64,000 nt of DNA from Palsa-1447 sp964414785 (GTDB taxonomy: Bacteria; Verrucomicrobiota; Verrucomicrobiia; Opitutales; Opitutaceae). The stretch is from positions 62,001-126,000 of the forward strand of contig CAYPXZ010000003.1 in the NCBI GenBank assembly GCA_964414785.1. Reading direction: 5' to 3'. The position numbers were made by a program, and so were the translations under genes. Shown in pieces: positions 42,702-52,936 of the stretch; within the stretch, counting starts at the first letter, position 1, and the number at the start of each line of letters is the position of its first letter. Below the pieces are notes generated by a model. That model was given only the letters and a program-made list of their open reading frames with translations, was not told the DNA's origin and made no database searches.

Positions 42702-44660
42702 TCAGGCGTCGACCCGGATCGGCAGGACGACAAAGGGCATGCTCGAGAGGAAGAACCGCCGCTGGAGGGTGAAGACCGTGTGGTTGTGGAGCCAGCGGGT
42801 CAGGTTCGTCTCGTAGGTGAAGAGCAGTTGGCCGGCGAAGAACACCTGGTTCGGGAACTCCGTGGCCGCCTCGCGCGCGAGCTTCATCACCTCGCTCGTC
42901 ACGTCGTAGCCGATGGCCGTGAACGCCTTCGAGCCGTAGCCGCGCGCCTGGGCGAACTGCACGTAGCGCTTCGCCTCGTTCTCGGTGTGGGCGCGAAGGT
43001 CGTCGATCTCCGCGGCGCCCTTGAAGTTGCCCGCGTCGACGGAGCCCACCTGCACGAAGATGAAATTCCGGAACGTGTTGCCGAACATCCGGGGCACGTT
43101 GAGGATCGTGTGCAGGCCGAGCCCGTTGAACCCGTTCACGAGGATGACGGCGGTGCGGGCCTTCGGGTCCGCAACAGGGGGAGTGGCGGGCACCTGCCGT
43201 GACTCCGACTCCGCCGCCTCGACGATGGAGTCCAGGCGCCTGAGCTGCATCCTGACCCCGTTGTAGTGGCGCTTGATGCCGAAGGCCCCGACGACGAGGA
43301 CCCCCGTCACCAGGAGCGTGGCCCACCCGCCCTCGTTGAACTTGACGATCGTCAGCGAGATGAGGATGGACGCCGTCAGGACGAAGCCAAAGCCGTTGAT
43401 GGCGAGCTTGCGGCCCCATTTCGGGTCGATGCGCCTCTCCTGCCACCAGTGGCGCACCATGCCGGCCTGGGATAGGGAGAACGTGATGAAGACGTTGATC
43501 GAGTAGAAGATCACGAGGAGGTCCACGGACCCCTTCGTCGCCAGCATCATCACGAAGCCGGAGAGCCCCATAAGGAGTACGCCGTTGCGGGTCACCAGGC
43601 GCTCGCTCAGGTTCGCGAACTGGGCCGGGAACCAGCGGTCGAGGGCCATGTTCGCCAGGACGCGCGGGCCGTCGAGGAAGCCTGTCTGGGCCGCGATGAT
43701 GAGGAGCGCCGCCTCCGAGGCCAGGGTGATCCAGGTGAAGGAGCCCCCGGCGACGTGGTTCCATCCGGAGGTCATCTGCTCGACCAGGACGGCGTTAAGC
43801 GTCTTGTCCGGGTTCACGTGCACGTCGTAGAGCTGGTAGGCGACGAGCAGGCCCGCGACGGTCAGGGCGAGGGAGGCGCCCATGTAGACCATCGTCCGCC
43901 GGCCCGTGCGCACGCGCGGCTCCCGAAGGATCGGCAGGCCGTTGCTCACGGCCTCGATGCCGGTGTACGTGCCGGCGCCCATGCTGTAGGCCTTCAGGAG
44001 GAGGGCCATGAGCCCGAACCATCCCACCGTTCCGCTCACGAGGTGGACCTCGTGGGTCGTCGCGGCGGCGATCGCGACGAGGCCCGAGGAGTGCGAGATC
44101 ATCGCGTAGACGATCACGAAGATGTGCGTTAGGACGAAGACCCCGAAGATCGGGACCCAGATGACGACCGACTCCTTGACGCCGCGCAGGTTGATGAGCG
44201 TCAGGCCCATGACCCCCGCGACCGCGAATGCCAGCTTGTAATGCTGCGCGGATTCCGGAAAGAGGCTGAAGAGGGCGTCCGAGCCGCTTGCGACCGAGAT
44301 CGTGACCGTCAACACGTAGTCGATCAGGAGGGCGCAGCCCGACACGACTCCCGCCGAGGGGGAAAGCAGCTTGCTCGCCACGAGGTAGCCGCCGCCGCCG
44401 GTCGGGAAGAGCGAGATGATCTGCGAGTAGCTGGCGCAGATCGCAATGATCGTGATCACCGAGGCGAGCGCCACGAAGAGGCTCAGGTGGGGGCTCGCCC
44501 CCAGGGCCTTGAACGTCTCCTCGGGGCCGTAGCAGGAGGACGAGAGCCCGTCGGCGCCCAGGCCCACCCAGGCAAAGAGCGCGATCAGCGAGATGCTGTG
44601 GAAGAGATTGCGGTCCGTGAGGGACTTTTCACGGCCGAAGAGGATCGATTTAATGGACAT
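42702..44660 (-). CDS. KimA-like APC superfamily potassium/amino acid permease
   Basis: The 652-residue protein has 12 membrane helices (about residues 20-480) and a C-terminal cytosolic domain of about 170 residues. Motifs shared with Bacillus KimA are FPTGGGGYLVASKLL, LLIDYVLTVTISVASGSDAL, INLRGVKES and GAGTYTGIEAVSNGLP. KimA imports K+ with protons and is controlled by c-di-AMP in Firmicutes; control here is unknown. The soluble tail holds AVILVNGFNGLGLHTI, also seen in the family. It is divergent from the HNH gene and convergent with the actin gene. Confidence 0.83.
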   Translation of the reverse strand: MSIKSILFGREKSLTDRNLFHSISLIALFAWVGLGADGLSSSCYGPEETFKALGASPHLSLFVALASVITIIAICASYSQIISLFPTGGGGYLVASKLLSPSAGVVSGCALLIDYVLTVTISVASGSDALFSLFPESAQHYKLAFAVAGVMGLTLINLRGVKESVVIWVPIFGVFVLTHIFVIVYAMISHSSGLVAIAAATTHEVHLVSGTVGWFGLMALLLKAYSMGAGTYTGIEAVSNGLPILREPRVRTGRRTMVYMGASLALTVAGLLVAYQLYDVHVNPDKTLNAVLVEQMTSGWNHVAGGSFTWITLASEAALLIIAAQTGFLDGPRVLANMALDRWFPAQFANLSERLVTRNGVLLMGLSGFVMMLATKGSVDLLVIFYSINVFITFSLSQAGMVRHWWQERRIDPKWGRKLAINGFGFVLTASILISLTIVKFNEGGWATLLVTGVLVVGAFGIKRHYNGVRMQLRRLDSIVEAAESESRQVPATPPVADPKARTAVILVNGFNGLGLHTILNVPRMFGNTFRNFIFVQVGSVDAGNFKGAAEIDDLRAHTENEAKRYVQFAQARGYGSKAFTAIGYDVTSEVMKLAREAATEFPNQVFFAGQLLFTYETNLTRWLHNHTVFTLQRRFFLSSMPFVVLPIRVDA

Positions 44661-44863
44661 TTAGCGCTGTTGTCGGGGTTTGCTGGAAAGCACTGCCCTC
44701 TGCCAAGCGGGCTGGACGATGCAAGTGCCGTACCAACCAGCAAGAAAGACATCTTTGTCATGGCTGTAACCGACTCGTGGATGCCAATTAATGCTTCGAA
44801 TTTAATGTTTCCTTAACCTTTTTTGCCGTCGCTTGACAGCGCAGCCGTAGAACCCCTAATTCG

Positions 44864-45490
44864 ATGCCTAGTATGGAGGCAGCCCTCGATCAACCGGTGC
44901 TCGTCCTAAATCGCCTGTGGCAGGCGGTTAATGTGATCGGAGCGCGCAGGGCCTTCGGGCTTCTCGCCCGCGGCCACGCGCACGTCGTGCACCAGCAGGC
45001 GGACGACTTCAGGATGTTCTCGATGATGGACTGGATCGACTTCTCGGTCGACAACCCCCCGGCGGCCGAGCTCGAGATGGTCCACACGCCGACGCGCACC
45101 ATCCGGCTGCCTCGGGTGATCCTATTGACCTTCTTCGACAAGCTCCCGTGCAAGGAGCTCAAGCTTACGCGCAACAACGTCTTCGAGCGCGACAAGAATT
45201 CCTGCCAGTACTGCGCGAAGGTCCTTCCCAGGGAGCAGCTCAACCTCGACCACGTCATCCCCCGCGACTACGGCGGGAAGACCACGTGGGAGAACATCGT
45301 CTGCTCGTGCATCCGGTGCAATTCGCGCAAGGCGAACCGGCTCCCGCACGAGGCGGGCATGCGCCTTATCCGCAAGCCGTCCCGGCCGAAATGGAGGCCG
45401 GTCATCTCGATGGTGCTCGGCAACCAGCACCGCGAGCTGTGGAAGGACTTCCTCGACATCGCGTATTGGAACGTCGAGCTGGAGGAGTAG
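44864..45490 (+). CDS. HNH endonuclease family protein
   Basis: The 208-residue protein ends in an HNH domain: CQYCAKVLPREQLNLDHVIP, then WENIVCSCIRCNSRKANRL, with the two CxxC zinc pairs and the catalytic DH, N and N residues. The N-terminal 100 residues (PVLVLNRLWQAVNVIGARRAF) belong to a widespread chromosomal HNH group in Planctomycetota and Verrucomicrobiota whose role is not known. It is not next to phage or restriction genes. ATGs at 44864 and 44873 are both possible. It converges with the GAF kinase, with the stops one base apart. Confidence 0.9.
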   Translation: MPSMEAALDQPVLVLNRLWQAVNVIGARRAFGLLARGHAHVVHQQADDFRMFSMMDWIDFSVDNPPAAELEMVHTPTRTIRLPRVILLTFFDKLPCKELKLTRNNVFERDKNSCQYCAKVLPREQLNLDHVIPRDYGGKTTWENIVCSCIRCNSRKANRLPHEAGMRLIRKPSRPKWRPVISMVLGNQHRELWKDFLDIAYWNVELEE

Positions 45491-45491
45491 C

Positions 45492-47189
45492 CTAGGCCCG
45501 CGCGAGCGGGATCGTGACCCTGAAGGTCGCCCCCGCGGGGCTCGAGCTCACGAGATGGATGTCGCCGTTGTGGGTCTGCAGGACCCGCTTCGCTATCGCC
45601 AGGCCGAGGCCGGTCCCGTCGGGCCGCCCGGTCAGGAACGAGTCGAAAATCCTCTCCCTTATGGCGTCCGGGACCCCGAGGCCCGTGTCCGAAACGTCGA
45701 GGACGGCCACCCCGCCGGACTCCCTCTGCTCGGAGGCCAGCCTCAGGGTGATCTCGCCGCCGGCGGGCATCGCCTGCGTCGAGTTGATGAGCAGGTTCAG
45801 GAGCACCTGCTGGAGCTGGCCCTTGTGCCCCTCGACTACCACCGGCCCGGCCGGCGGTTCAAACGCGATGCGGATGTTGTTCTGAGCGAGCTTGAGCCTT
45901 ACGAGGACAAGTGTGTCGGCGACGATCTCGGCCACCTGGTAGCGCGAGTGGAGGCTCGTCGGCGCCTTCGCGAAATTGAGCACGCGGCTGACGATGGATT
46001 CAAGCTGGTCGAGCTTCTCGCCAATGACGCGCACGTCGGTGCGCCTCGGGTCGCCCTCAGCAAAGTCGAGGCCCATCCCCCCGTGGAGGAGCTTGATCAC
46101 GGTCAGCGGGTTCCTGATCTCGTGCGCGATCTCGGCCGCGAGGAGCCCGAGCGTCGTCAGGCGCTCGTTCTTGCGCAGCGACTCCTCGCTCAGGAACACG
46201 CGGGAGTAGAGGCGGGAGTTCTGCAGGGCGACGGCGCCCAGGCTCGCCAGCGCGCTGCACAGGCGCTTCTCGTCGTTGTCGAAGACCCGCTTGCGGTCCG
46301 TGAAGCAGGTCAGGACCCCCATGACCTCGCCCTCGAAGAGCATCGGGACCGCGATCACGGAGCGAAGTGTCCGGTCGCGCGGCAGGTCGAGGAGGTCCTG
46401 GAACTCCGGGGACTGGATGTCCGCGAACGTGACGGGCTTTCGGGTGCGGACGGCCGAGGCGGAAAGGCACGAGCCCAGGGGAAGGTCCCCCTCCGGGGTC
46501 AGGGTGTCGGGCTCCCCGCGGTAGGAGGCGAGCCTTAGGCTCGTCGCCCCCTCGTCATAGATGAAGAACGCGCAGGCCTTGGCCTGCATCATGGCGAGGG
46601 CGTCGCGGGTCAGGGTGTCGAAGAGCTCCCGCTGCTCGAGCTTGCCGACCAGCGCCTGGCCGGAGGCGATCAGGCCCTCGAGCTGGCGGGCCTTCCCCCG
46701 CAGGTGCCGAAGCTCCCAGAGGCGGTCAAGGACGGGGGCCGCGGCGGCGGCAAGCCGCACGAGGAACCGCAGGTCCGCCTCCCCGTAGCGCCCCACCTCG
46801 GAATGGTTGACCGCGATGACCCCCAGGACGTGGCCTCCGGGCAGGATGATCGGCGCGGCCATCTCACAGCGCGTCTCGCGGGCCATGGGCCGGCTTCTCA
46901 GGTCCGCCTGGGAGTCCGGCACAAGGAGCGGCTTCGCGTGCCAGGCGACCCAGCCGGGAACGCCCTGGCCCGGGGCGAAGGAGTGGTCCATGTCGGCCGG
47001 CAGGCCCTCGGACGCCTCGATCTCAAGCCTGCCCGTCTCGGGGTTCTGGAAGGCGACGATGCAGTACTGGACCCCGAACGAGCGCGAGACGATCGCCAGG
47101 ATCTCCCGGGTCGCGGCCCCGGGGTCGTCGATGCCCGACGCGAGGGACGAGATGGCGTGCAGGGCCGTCAGTTCCGCTTCTTCGGTCAT
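45492..47189 (-). CDS. GAF-domain sensor histidine kinase
   Basis: The 565-residue soluble kinase has two GAF domains (about residues 5-155 and 180-325), a HisKA domain with H356 in LAAEIAHEIRNPLTVI, and an HATPase domain with DTGLGVPDAIRERIF and GTGLGLAIAKRVL. It lacks membrane helices, so it reads a cytosolic signal. It lies 89 bases downstream of glnD on the same strand, so it may be co-expressed and take part in nitrogen control, similar to NtrB-like kinases, but no response regulator is adjacent. Confidence 0.9.
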   Translation of the reverse strand: MTEEAELTALHAISSLASGIDDPGAATREILAIVSRSFGVQYCIVAFQNPETGRLEIEASEGLPADMDHSFAPGQGVPGWVAWHAKPLLVPDSQADLRSRPMARETRCEMAAPIILPGGHVLGVIAVNHSEVGRYGEADLRFLVRLAAAAAPVLDRLWELRHLRGKARQLEGLIASGQALVGKLEQRELFDTLTRDALAMMQAKACAFFIYDEGATSLRLASYRGEPDTLTPEGDLPLGSCLSASAVRTRKPVTFADIQSPEFQDLLDLPRDRTLRSVIAVPMLFEGEVMGVLTCFTDRKRVFDNDEKRLCSALASLGAVALQNSRLYSRVFLSEESLRKNERLTTLGLLAAEIAHEIRNPLTVIKLLHGGMGLDFAEGDPRRTDVRVIGEKLDQLESIVSRVLNFAKAPTSLHSRYQVAEIVADTLVLVRLKLAQNNIRIAFEPPAGPVVVEGHKGQLQQVLLNLLINSTQAMPAGGEITLRLASEQRESGGVAVLDVSDTGLGVPDAIRERIFDSFLTGRPDGTGLGLAIAKRVLQTHNGDIHLVSSSPAGATFRVTIPLARA

Positions 47190-47278
47190 GGAACTAGTGG
47201 TGCAGGCGCCGGGTGGGTGCGCAAGGGATTATGCGGCCCCGATCGGCTCCCCTTCGCGAGGGTCCCGGGCGTCCCGGC

Positions 47279-50086
47279 TCAGGCGGACTCGGCCGCGGGC
47301 ACGACAATCGGCGTGATCACTTCCTTAAGCGCGGAGCGCAGCCTCAGCAGCCTCTCGGTGTCGTCGACGGGCTCATGGTTCGCGCTCTCGATGTAGAAGG
47401 TGTCGATTGCGACCCCGCGCTCGGTCCCGATCCTTGCGAAGGTGATGTCGAACCCGAAGTCGGAGATGGCCTTTGCGAGGCGGTAGAGGAGGCCGATCTG
47501 GTCCCTGGCCTGTACCTCCACGATGGTCCGCTGCATCGAGATCTCGTGGTAGACGTCAACCGTCGGGGGGAAGGAGCTCTGGAGCGTCTCCCCGCTCTTC
47601 GAGAACATGTAGCGGGTCGAGGCGATCTTCTTGGCCTGCGCCACGATGTCGGGATAGAGGTCCGAGTTCGAGACAAGGGCGGACTCGATGATCTTTGCGA
47701 ACGATTCCTGGGCCGTCCCGTTCTGGACGACGCCGCGCCCCGGCTCGACCACGTAGAACGTGTCGATCGCGATGTGGTCCGTCCTCGAGATGACCTTGGC
47801 GCCGAGGATGTTCAGGCCGGCCACGCTGAAGGCCCCGGCCAGCTTGTAGAAGAGGCCGGCCCTGTCCCACGTGACGACGTTGACGACCGTCAGCGAGCGG
47901 TTGAGGTCGTCCTTCCAGTCGATGACGGGCCGTAGCGAGCCGACCGACTCCGTCGAGGAGATCGACTTCAGGAGCTTGTTCACCATCTGGATGTGGAGAG
48001 TGATCTCGCTGGAGTCCGTCAGGATGAAGTAGCGGTCCGGCAGCAGGCTGAAGTGAGCCGCGATCTCGTCGTTGCTTATGCCGGGTATCCTTTTTGCGAT
48101 GAGTTCCTGTTCTGTCATTTTGCGTTTCTCCTCAAAGCTTGCGTCTACTGCAGCCCCAAGCCGCAAGCGTTCGAGCGTGTTCCTATAAAGTGTGGTATGT
48201 AAAGTGTCCTTGTAGCTGTTCCAGAGTTGGGGCGACGTCCCGCGCGCATCGCAGAATGTGTGGACGTAGAGGAAGCGCAGGCGCTCCTGGTCGCCCACCA
48301 GCTCGGCGAAACTTGCGGAAGTCTTGGGATCATCTACGTCCCGCTTCTGCCAGAATCGTGCCATCGCGAGATGATTCTTGATAACAAATGAAACAAGCGC
48401 CTGGCCCCTGGGGGACACGCCCAGGCGCTCCATCGTGGGCCCGGCCAGGCGGACCCCGGATTCCGAGTGGTTCTGGATGCCGGCGGCCTTGCCGATGTCG
48501 TGCAGGAGCAGCGTCAGGTATATTAGGGCCGGATCCTCGACCTCGTGGACGACCGCCCTGTACTTGTCCTTTATCGGGTCGGCCTCCGTGAAGACTAGGT
48601 CGAGCTCTAATATTGCGTTAAGAGTATGAATGTCAGCGGTATAGCGATGATAGAACTCGTGCTGCACGAGGCACGTGAGGGCGTCGAATTCGGGGATATA
48701 GCCGCCCAGGACCCCCAGCTCGTGCATCCGGGAAAGGACCGGGTGGACGGCGCCGGACTCGGACAGGATCGCGCGGAACGCCGTGGCCGCGTCCGCGGAA
48801 TTGAACACCCCCGACATGAGGGGAAGCGACTCCCGGATCAGCTGCGTCAGGTTGAAATCCAGCGCGCAATCGAGCTGCTGGCAGTGGCGGAACACCCGGA
48901 TCAGCCGGGCGGGGTCGTCCTGGAACACGCTCTTCGAGTCCGCGGCGAGCTCGTCCCCGCGCACGACGAAGCCGTCGATCCGCCGGGCCCGGCGCAGGCG
49001 CGCGATCTTCAGGGCCTCGCGGATCGGGATCTTGGCGCCGCTCGACTTCCTGCCGATCGCGAGCGCCAGCCGGCTCTCGACATTCTTGGAGGTCTGGAAG
49101 ATCGCCTGCGCGGCCCGGTAGTAGTCCTGCATGAACCTCTCCACGCGGTCCAGGAGGACGGGCTGCGTGTAGCCGAGGCTGAGCGCGACCCGGGTCTGCG
49201 AGTCCAGGTTGAGGATGTCGGTCGGGCGGACGCTCTGGAAATGCAGCTCGTTGCGCACCCGCAGGAGGAAGTCGTAGGCGCGGCTGAACTCGTCCACCTC
49301 GAGCTTGGTCAGGTGCCCCTCCTTGGCCAGCTCGTCCATATGGGTGATCCCGAGCTTCACCCGGGCCATCCAGAGCGTGTTCTGGTAGTCCCTTAACCCC
49401 CCGACGCCGTTCTTTATGTCGGGCTCCTGATTGAAGACCGTGTCCCCGAACTTGGCCCGCCTCTGGGACTGGTCCTCGAGCCTGGCGAGGATGTAGCCCT
49501 TCGGGTCGTCCGTCGTGTAGAAGTTCCGGTAGGCGAGGAGGAAGGAGTCGCAAAGGGCGGCGGAACCCGCCACGTACCGGGCCTCGAGGAGGGCGGTCAT
49601 CGTCATGATCTCCTTCTTGGCCTGGAAGAAGACCTCCTCGACCGTCCGCGTGGAGTGACCCACCTTCAGCCCGCAGTCCCAAAGGGGGTAGAGGACCTCC
49701 TGGGTGAGGTGCGCCTGGAAGGGCTCGACCACGGCCGGCTTGGACTTCGTCGGGTAGAGGAACATGACGTCCACGTCGCTCCAGGGGGCCAGCTCGCTTC
49801 GCCCGTACCCGCCCAGGGCCATCATCGCCACTGCCGCGGGGGTGGGGCCCTTGGTGCTCGCATAGAGGCCTATCGCGTGGTCGAAGAGCTTGGAAATCAA
49901 CAGGTCAATGATCGCGGAGCGACCGTTCTCGATCTCCATTCCCGACGCACCCTGGTCGTGCCGGACCTTCAGGTCGGCCATGGCGTCCTTCAGGAAGCTC
50001 TTGCACGCGGCAATCCGCTCGGCACCCCCTGTCCCCGGGGGAAACACGAGCCTTGAGCGGTCCAGCTCATGTAGGGAGGGTGCCAT
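47279..50086 (-). CDS. glnD: PII uridylyltransferase / uridylyl-removing enzyme
   Basis: The 935-residue enzyme adds and removes UMP on PII proteins according to glutamine. Domains in order are nucleotidyltransferase (GGYGRSELAPWSDVDVMFL, about residue 90), GlnD helical domain, HD phosphohydrolase (LLLHDIGKA, about 525), and two C-terminal ACT domains (VVTWDRAGLFYKLAGAFSVA and QARDQIGLLYRLAKAISDFG) that sense glutamine. The ATG at 50086 is preferred; the 39 codons upstream look non-coding. It is divergent from valS, with a 17-bp palindrome between them. Confidence 0.94.
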   Translation of the reverse strand: MAPSLHELDRSRLVFPPGTGGAERIAACKSFLKDAMADLKVRHDQGASGMEIENGRSAIIDLLISKLFDHAIGLYASTKGPTPAAVAMMALGGYGRSELAPWSDVDVMFLYPTKSKPAVVEPFQAHLTQEVLYPLWDCGLKVGHSTRTVEEVFFQAKKEIMTMTALLEARYVAGSAALCDSFLLAYRNFYTTDDPKGYILARLEDQSQRRAKFGDTVFNQEPDIKNGVGGLRDYQNTLWMARVKLGITHMDELAKEGHLTKLEVDEFSRAYDFLLRVRNELHFQSVRPTDILNLDSQTRVALSLGYTQPVLLDRVERFMQDYYRAAQAIFQTSKNVESRLALAIGRKSSGAKIPIREALKIARLRRARRIDGFVVRGDELAADSKSVFQDDPARLIRVFRHCQQLDCALDFNLTQLIRESLPLMSGVFNSADAATAFRAILSESGAVHPVLSRMHELGVLGGYIPEFDALTCLVQHEFYHRYTADIHTLNAILELDLVFTEADPIKDKYRAVVHEVEDPALIYLTLLLHDIGKAAGIQNHSESGVRLAGPTMERLGVSPRGQALVSFVIKNHLAMARFWQKRDVDDPKTSASFAELVGDQERLRFLYVHTFCDARGTSPQLWNSYKDTLHTTLYRNTLERLRLGAAVDASFEEKRKMTEQELIAKRIPGISNDEIAAHFSLLPDRYFILTDSSEITLHIQMVNKLLKSISSTESVGSLRPVIDWKDDLNRSLTVVNVVTWDRAGLFYKLAGAFSVAGLNILGAKVISRTDHIAIDTFYVVEPGRGVVQNGTAQESFAKIIESALVSNSDLYPDIVAQAKKIASTRYMFSKSGETLQSSFPPTVDVYHEISMQRTIVEVQARDQIGLLYRLAKAISDFGFDITFARIGTERGVAIDTFYIESANHEPVDDTERLLRLRSALKEVITPIVVPAAESA

Positions 50087-50113
50087 GTGGAAAGTCCATT
50101 GAACCCCGCCCCC

Positions 50114-50130
50114 GCCAGGATTCAATCCTG
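50114..50130. promoter_or_regulatory. 17-bp perfect palindrome between glnD and valS
   Basis: CCAGGATT at 50114-50121 and AATCCTGG at 50123-50130 are exact reverse complements around a single C. It lies 28 bases upstream of the glnD start and 60 upstream of valS, the expected place for an operator acting on either promoter. No matching copy was noticed elsewhere in the window. Confidence 0.5.
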
Positions 50131-50189
50131 GACGGCACGCACCCCGGACTTGCCTGCCCGGGGGGCTGCCGGTTTGCTGGCGGGCTCCC

Positions 50190-52922
50190 ATGCCCGAGAT
50201 CACAAAGAGCTACGAGCCGCGCGAAGTCGAAAAGAGGTGGTATGCGAAATGGCTGGAGGAGGGCGCCTTCGCGGGCAAGGCGCGGGCGGGCCGGGCCCCT
50301 TATTCGATCGTCATGCCCCCGCCCAACGTGACGGGCGTCCTCACGATAGGCCACGTCCTCAACAATACGCTCCAGGACATCCTGATCCGGCGGGCCCGGA
50401 TCGAGGGCAATTCGGCCCTTTGGATCCCCGGCCTCGACCACGCGGGCATCGCGACCCAGACGGTCGTCGAGCGCGAGATGCGCAAGCAGAAGAAGACGCG
50501 CCACGACTACGGGCGGGAGAAGTTCGTCGAGCGCGTATGGGAATGGCGCCGGGAGAAGGGGGGCAAGATCCTCGAGCAGCTCCAGAGGCTCGGCGCCTCA
50601 TGCGACTGGGAGCGCACCCAGTTCACGATGGACCCGGCATATTCGGCGGCGGTCATGCGGACCTTCACGGAGCTCTTCCGGCGCGGCCACATCTACCGCG
50701 GCAAGCGGATGGTCAACTGGTGCCCGGCCTCCCTCACCGCCCTCTCCGACGAGGAAGTGATCATGAAGCCGGCGAACGCCACGCTCTTCAAGGTGCGTTA
50801 CGAGCTCACCGACGCCCCCGGGGAGTTCATCCAGGTCGCGACGACCCGTCCCGAGACGATCCCCGGCGACGTCGCGATCGCCGTCCACCCCGACGACCCG
50901 AGGTACGCGGCCCTGGTGGGACGCAAGGTCTGGCGGCCCCTCAACCGCGCCGAGATCGCGATCATCTCGGATTCGGCGGTGGATCCCAAGTTCGGCTCGG
51001 GCGCCCTGAAGATCACCCCCGCCCACGACAAGGCCGACTACGAGATAGGCCAGCGCCATGGGCTTCCGATCCTCGACATCCTGAACGCCGACGCGACCCT
51101 CAATGAGCTCGCCGGGCCCGAGCTCGCGGGGATGGAGCGCTTTGCAGCCCGCAAGAAGGCGACGGAGCTCCTCAAAGCCTCCGGTGCGCTCGTCGGGGAG
51201 GAGGCCTACCAAAACAACGTCGGCTATTCCGAGCGGGCGGACGTCCCGATCGAGCCCCGGCTCACCTGGCAGTGGTGGCTGCGCTACCCGAGGGTCGAGG
51301 AGGCCAAGTCGGCCGTCCGCGACGGCCTCATCCGCTTCCATCCCGAGCGCTGGTCAAAGGTCTACCTGCACTGGCTCGAGAACATCCAGGACTGGTGCAT
51401 CAGCCGGCAGCTGTGGTGGGGGCACCGGATCCCGGTGTGGTACCGAAGGGGCATCGACCGCGACAAGCTTTCGGAGGCCGACCTGCGGGACCCCTCAAAG
51501 GTCCACGTCTCCATGGAGGGGCCACCCGACCCCGAGAACTGGGTCCAGGAGGACGACGTCCTCGACACCTGGGCCTCATCCTGGCTGTGGCCCTTCGCGA
51601 CCCTGGGATGGCCGGAGCCGGGCAAGATGGCGGCCGAGGGCTTCGAGCAGTTCTACCCGACGAGCACCCTCGTCACGGGCCCGGACATCATCTTTTTCTG
51701 GGTGGCGCGCATGATCATGGCGGCCCTCGAGTTCGTCCGGCCCGGCGAGCCGCTTGAGCGCAGGATCCCGTTCAGGGACGTCTACTTCACGGGGATCATC
51801 CGCGACGCCCAGGGCCGAAAGATGTCCAAGTCCCTCGGCAACTCCCCGGACCCCCTGGACCTGATCGATGCCTACGGGGCCGACGGTCTCAGGTTCGGTA
51901 TCATCTCCACGGCGCCCCAGGGCCAGGACATCCGGTTCCAGGAGGACCGGATCGAGGGCGGCAAGAACTTCTGCAACAAGCTCTGGAACGCCTGCCGGTT
52001 CCGCCAGATGAGCGGGCCGGCCGGGGACAACTCGTCCATGAAGTCCATCCTGGCGCGCATCGTCCCGGAGAAGTTCGACGCCGACGACCACGCCATCCTC
52101 GACCGGCTGCTTGCGACGACGCGGGAGGTCGACCGCTGCTTCAGCGCGTTCGAGTTCAGCGCGGCCACCCAGGCGCTCTACGGCTTCTTCTGGAACGATT
52201 TCTGCGACTGGTACGTCGAGGTTTCGAAGTCGAAGCTCCAGGCCGAGGATACAAGGGCCAACTGCCTCGCCCTGCAGGACCTGGTGCTCAGGCAGACGCT
52301 CCTCCTGCTCCACCCGGTCATCCCCTTCATCACGGAGGAACTCTGGTCGCTCCTCGGCTACTGCGGGGCTGAGGGGGGACTGATCCAGGACAGCCTCATT
52401 GAGGACGCGTCGCGGTGCGCCTCCGCCCTCGGGGTCCTCGGCGCGAAGCCGGATCTGGCCCAGGCCGCGTCCGTCGAGCAGATGAAGCTCTTCGTTTCTC
52501 GCGCCAGGGCACTGAAGGCCGAGAACAACCTGGCGAGCCGGCGCGATGTGAAGTTCTTCCTGATCGCGGGCGAGACCGCTTGGGCGACCGTCCAGGCGAA
52601 CCTCGCGAAGCTCACCCGGATGGCGGGAGCCTCGGAGATCACCCGCCGCGAGTCGGTCGAGGGGGCCCCCGCCGCCGTGACGACGCTCGGCACGCTCTAC
52701 CTGGACCTCGCGAGCTCAGTGGACGTGGCCGCCGAGAAGGTCCGCATGTCGAAGGAGATCGACTCGCTCGCCAAGCACATCGCCGGAACCGAGGCCCGCC
52801 TGGCGAACCAGGCCTTCGTCAGCAAGGCGCCGGCCTCGGTCCTCGAGGGCGCCCGCAGGCAGCTTTCCGAGCAGCAGGCGAAGCGCGCCGAACTCGAGCG
52901 CTTGCTCAAGGCGCTCGGCTGA
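50190..52922 (+). CDS. valS: Valyl-tRNA synthetase
   Basis: The 910-residue class I enzyme charges tRNA-Val. The HIGH-type box is PPPNVTGVLTIGHVL (TIGH at 50343-50354), the KMSKS loop is at 51819-51833, an editing domain lies between them, and the C-terminal coiled coil typical of ValRS is present (DVAAEKVRMSKEIDSL to the end). The length is normal. The ATG at 50190 gives the standard start MPEITKSYEPREVEKRWY. No T-box leader is seen. Confidence 0.97.
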   Translation: MPEITKSYEPREVEKRWYAKWLEEGAFAGKARAGRAPYSIVMPPPNVTGVLTIGHVLNNTLQDILIRRARIEGNSALWIPGLDHAGIATQTVVEREMRKQKKTRHDYGREKFVERVWEWRREKGGKILEQLQRLGASCDWERTQFTMDPAYSAAVMRTFTELFRRGHIYRGKRMVNWCPASLTALSDEEVIMKPANATLFKVRYELTDAPGEFIQVATTRPETIPGDVAIAVHPDDPRYAALVGRKVWRPLNRAEIAIISDSAVDPKFGSGALKITPAHDKADYEIGQRHGLPILDILNADATLNELAGPELAGMERFAARKKATELLKASGALVGEEAYQNNVGYSERADVPIEPRLTWQWWLRYPRVEEAKSAVRDGLIRFHPERWSKVYLHWLENIQDWCISRQLWWGHRIPVWYRRGIDRDKLSEADLRDPSKVHVSMEGPPDPENWVQEDDVLDTWASSWLWPFATLGWPEPGKMAAEGFEQFYPTSTLVTGPDIIFFWVARMIMAALEFVRPGEPLERRIPFRDVYFTGIIRDAQGRKMSKSLGNSPDPLDLIDAYGADGLRFGIISTAPQGQDIRFQEDRIEGGKNFCNKLWNACRFRQMSGPAGDNSSMKSILARIVPEKFDADDHAILDRLLATTREVDRCFSAFEFSAATQALYGFFWNDFCDWYVEVSKSKLQAEDTRANCLALQDLVLRQTLLLLHPVIPFITEELWSLLGYCGAEGGLIQDSLIEDASRCASALGVLGAKPDLAQAASVEQMKLFVSRARALKAENNLASRRDVKFFLIAGETAWATVQANLAKLTRMAGASEITRRESVEGAPAAVTTLGTLYLDLASSVDVAAEKVRMSKEIDSLAKHIAGTEARLANQAFVSKAPASVLEGARRQLSEQQAKRAELERLLKALG

Positions 52923-52936
52923 GCTTGGATTGCCCC

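Noticed and set aside
44833..44862. TTGACA and TAATTC spaced by 18 bases before the HNH gene
   Set aside because: The implied transcription start would fall after the first ATG (44864); without data from relatives this may be chance.
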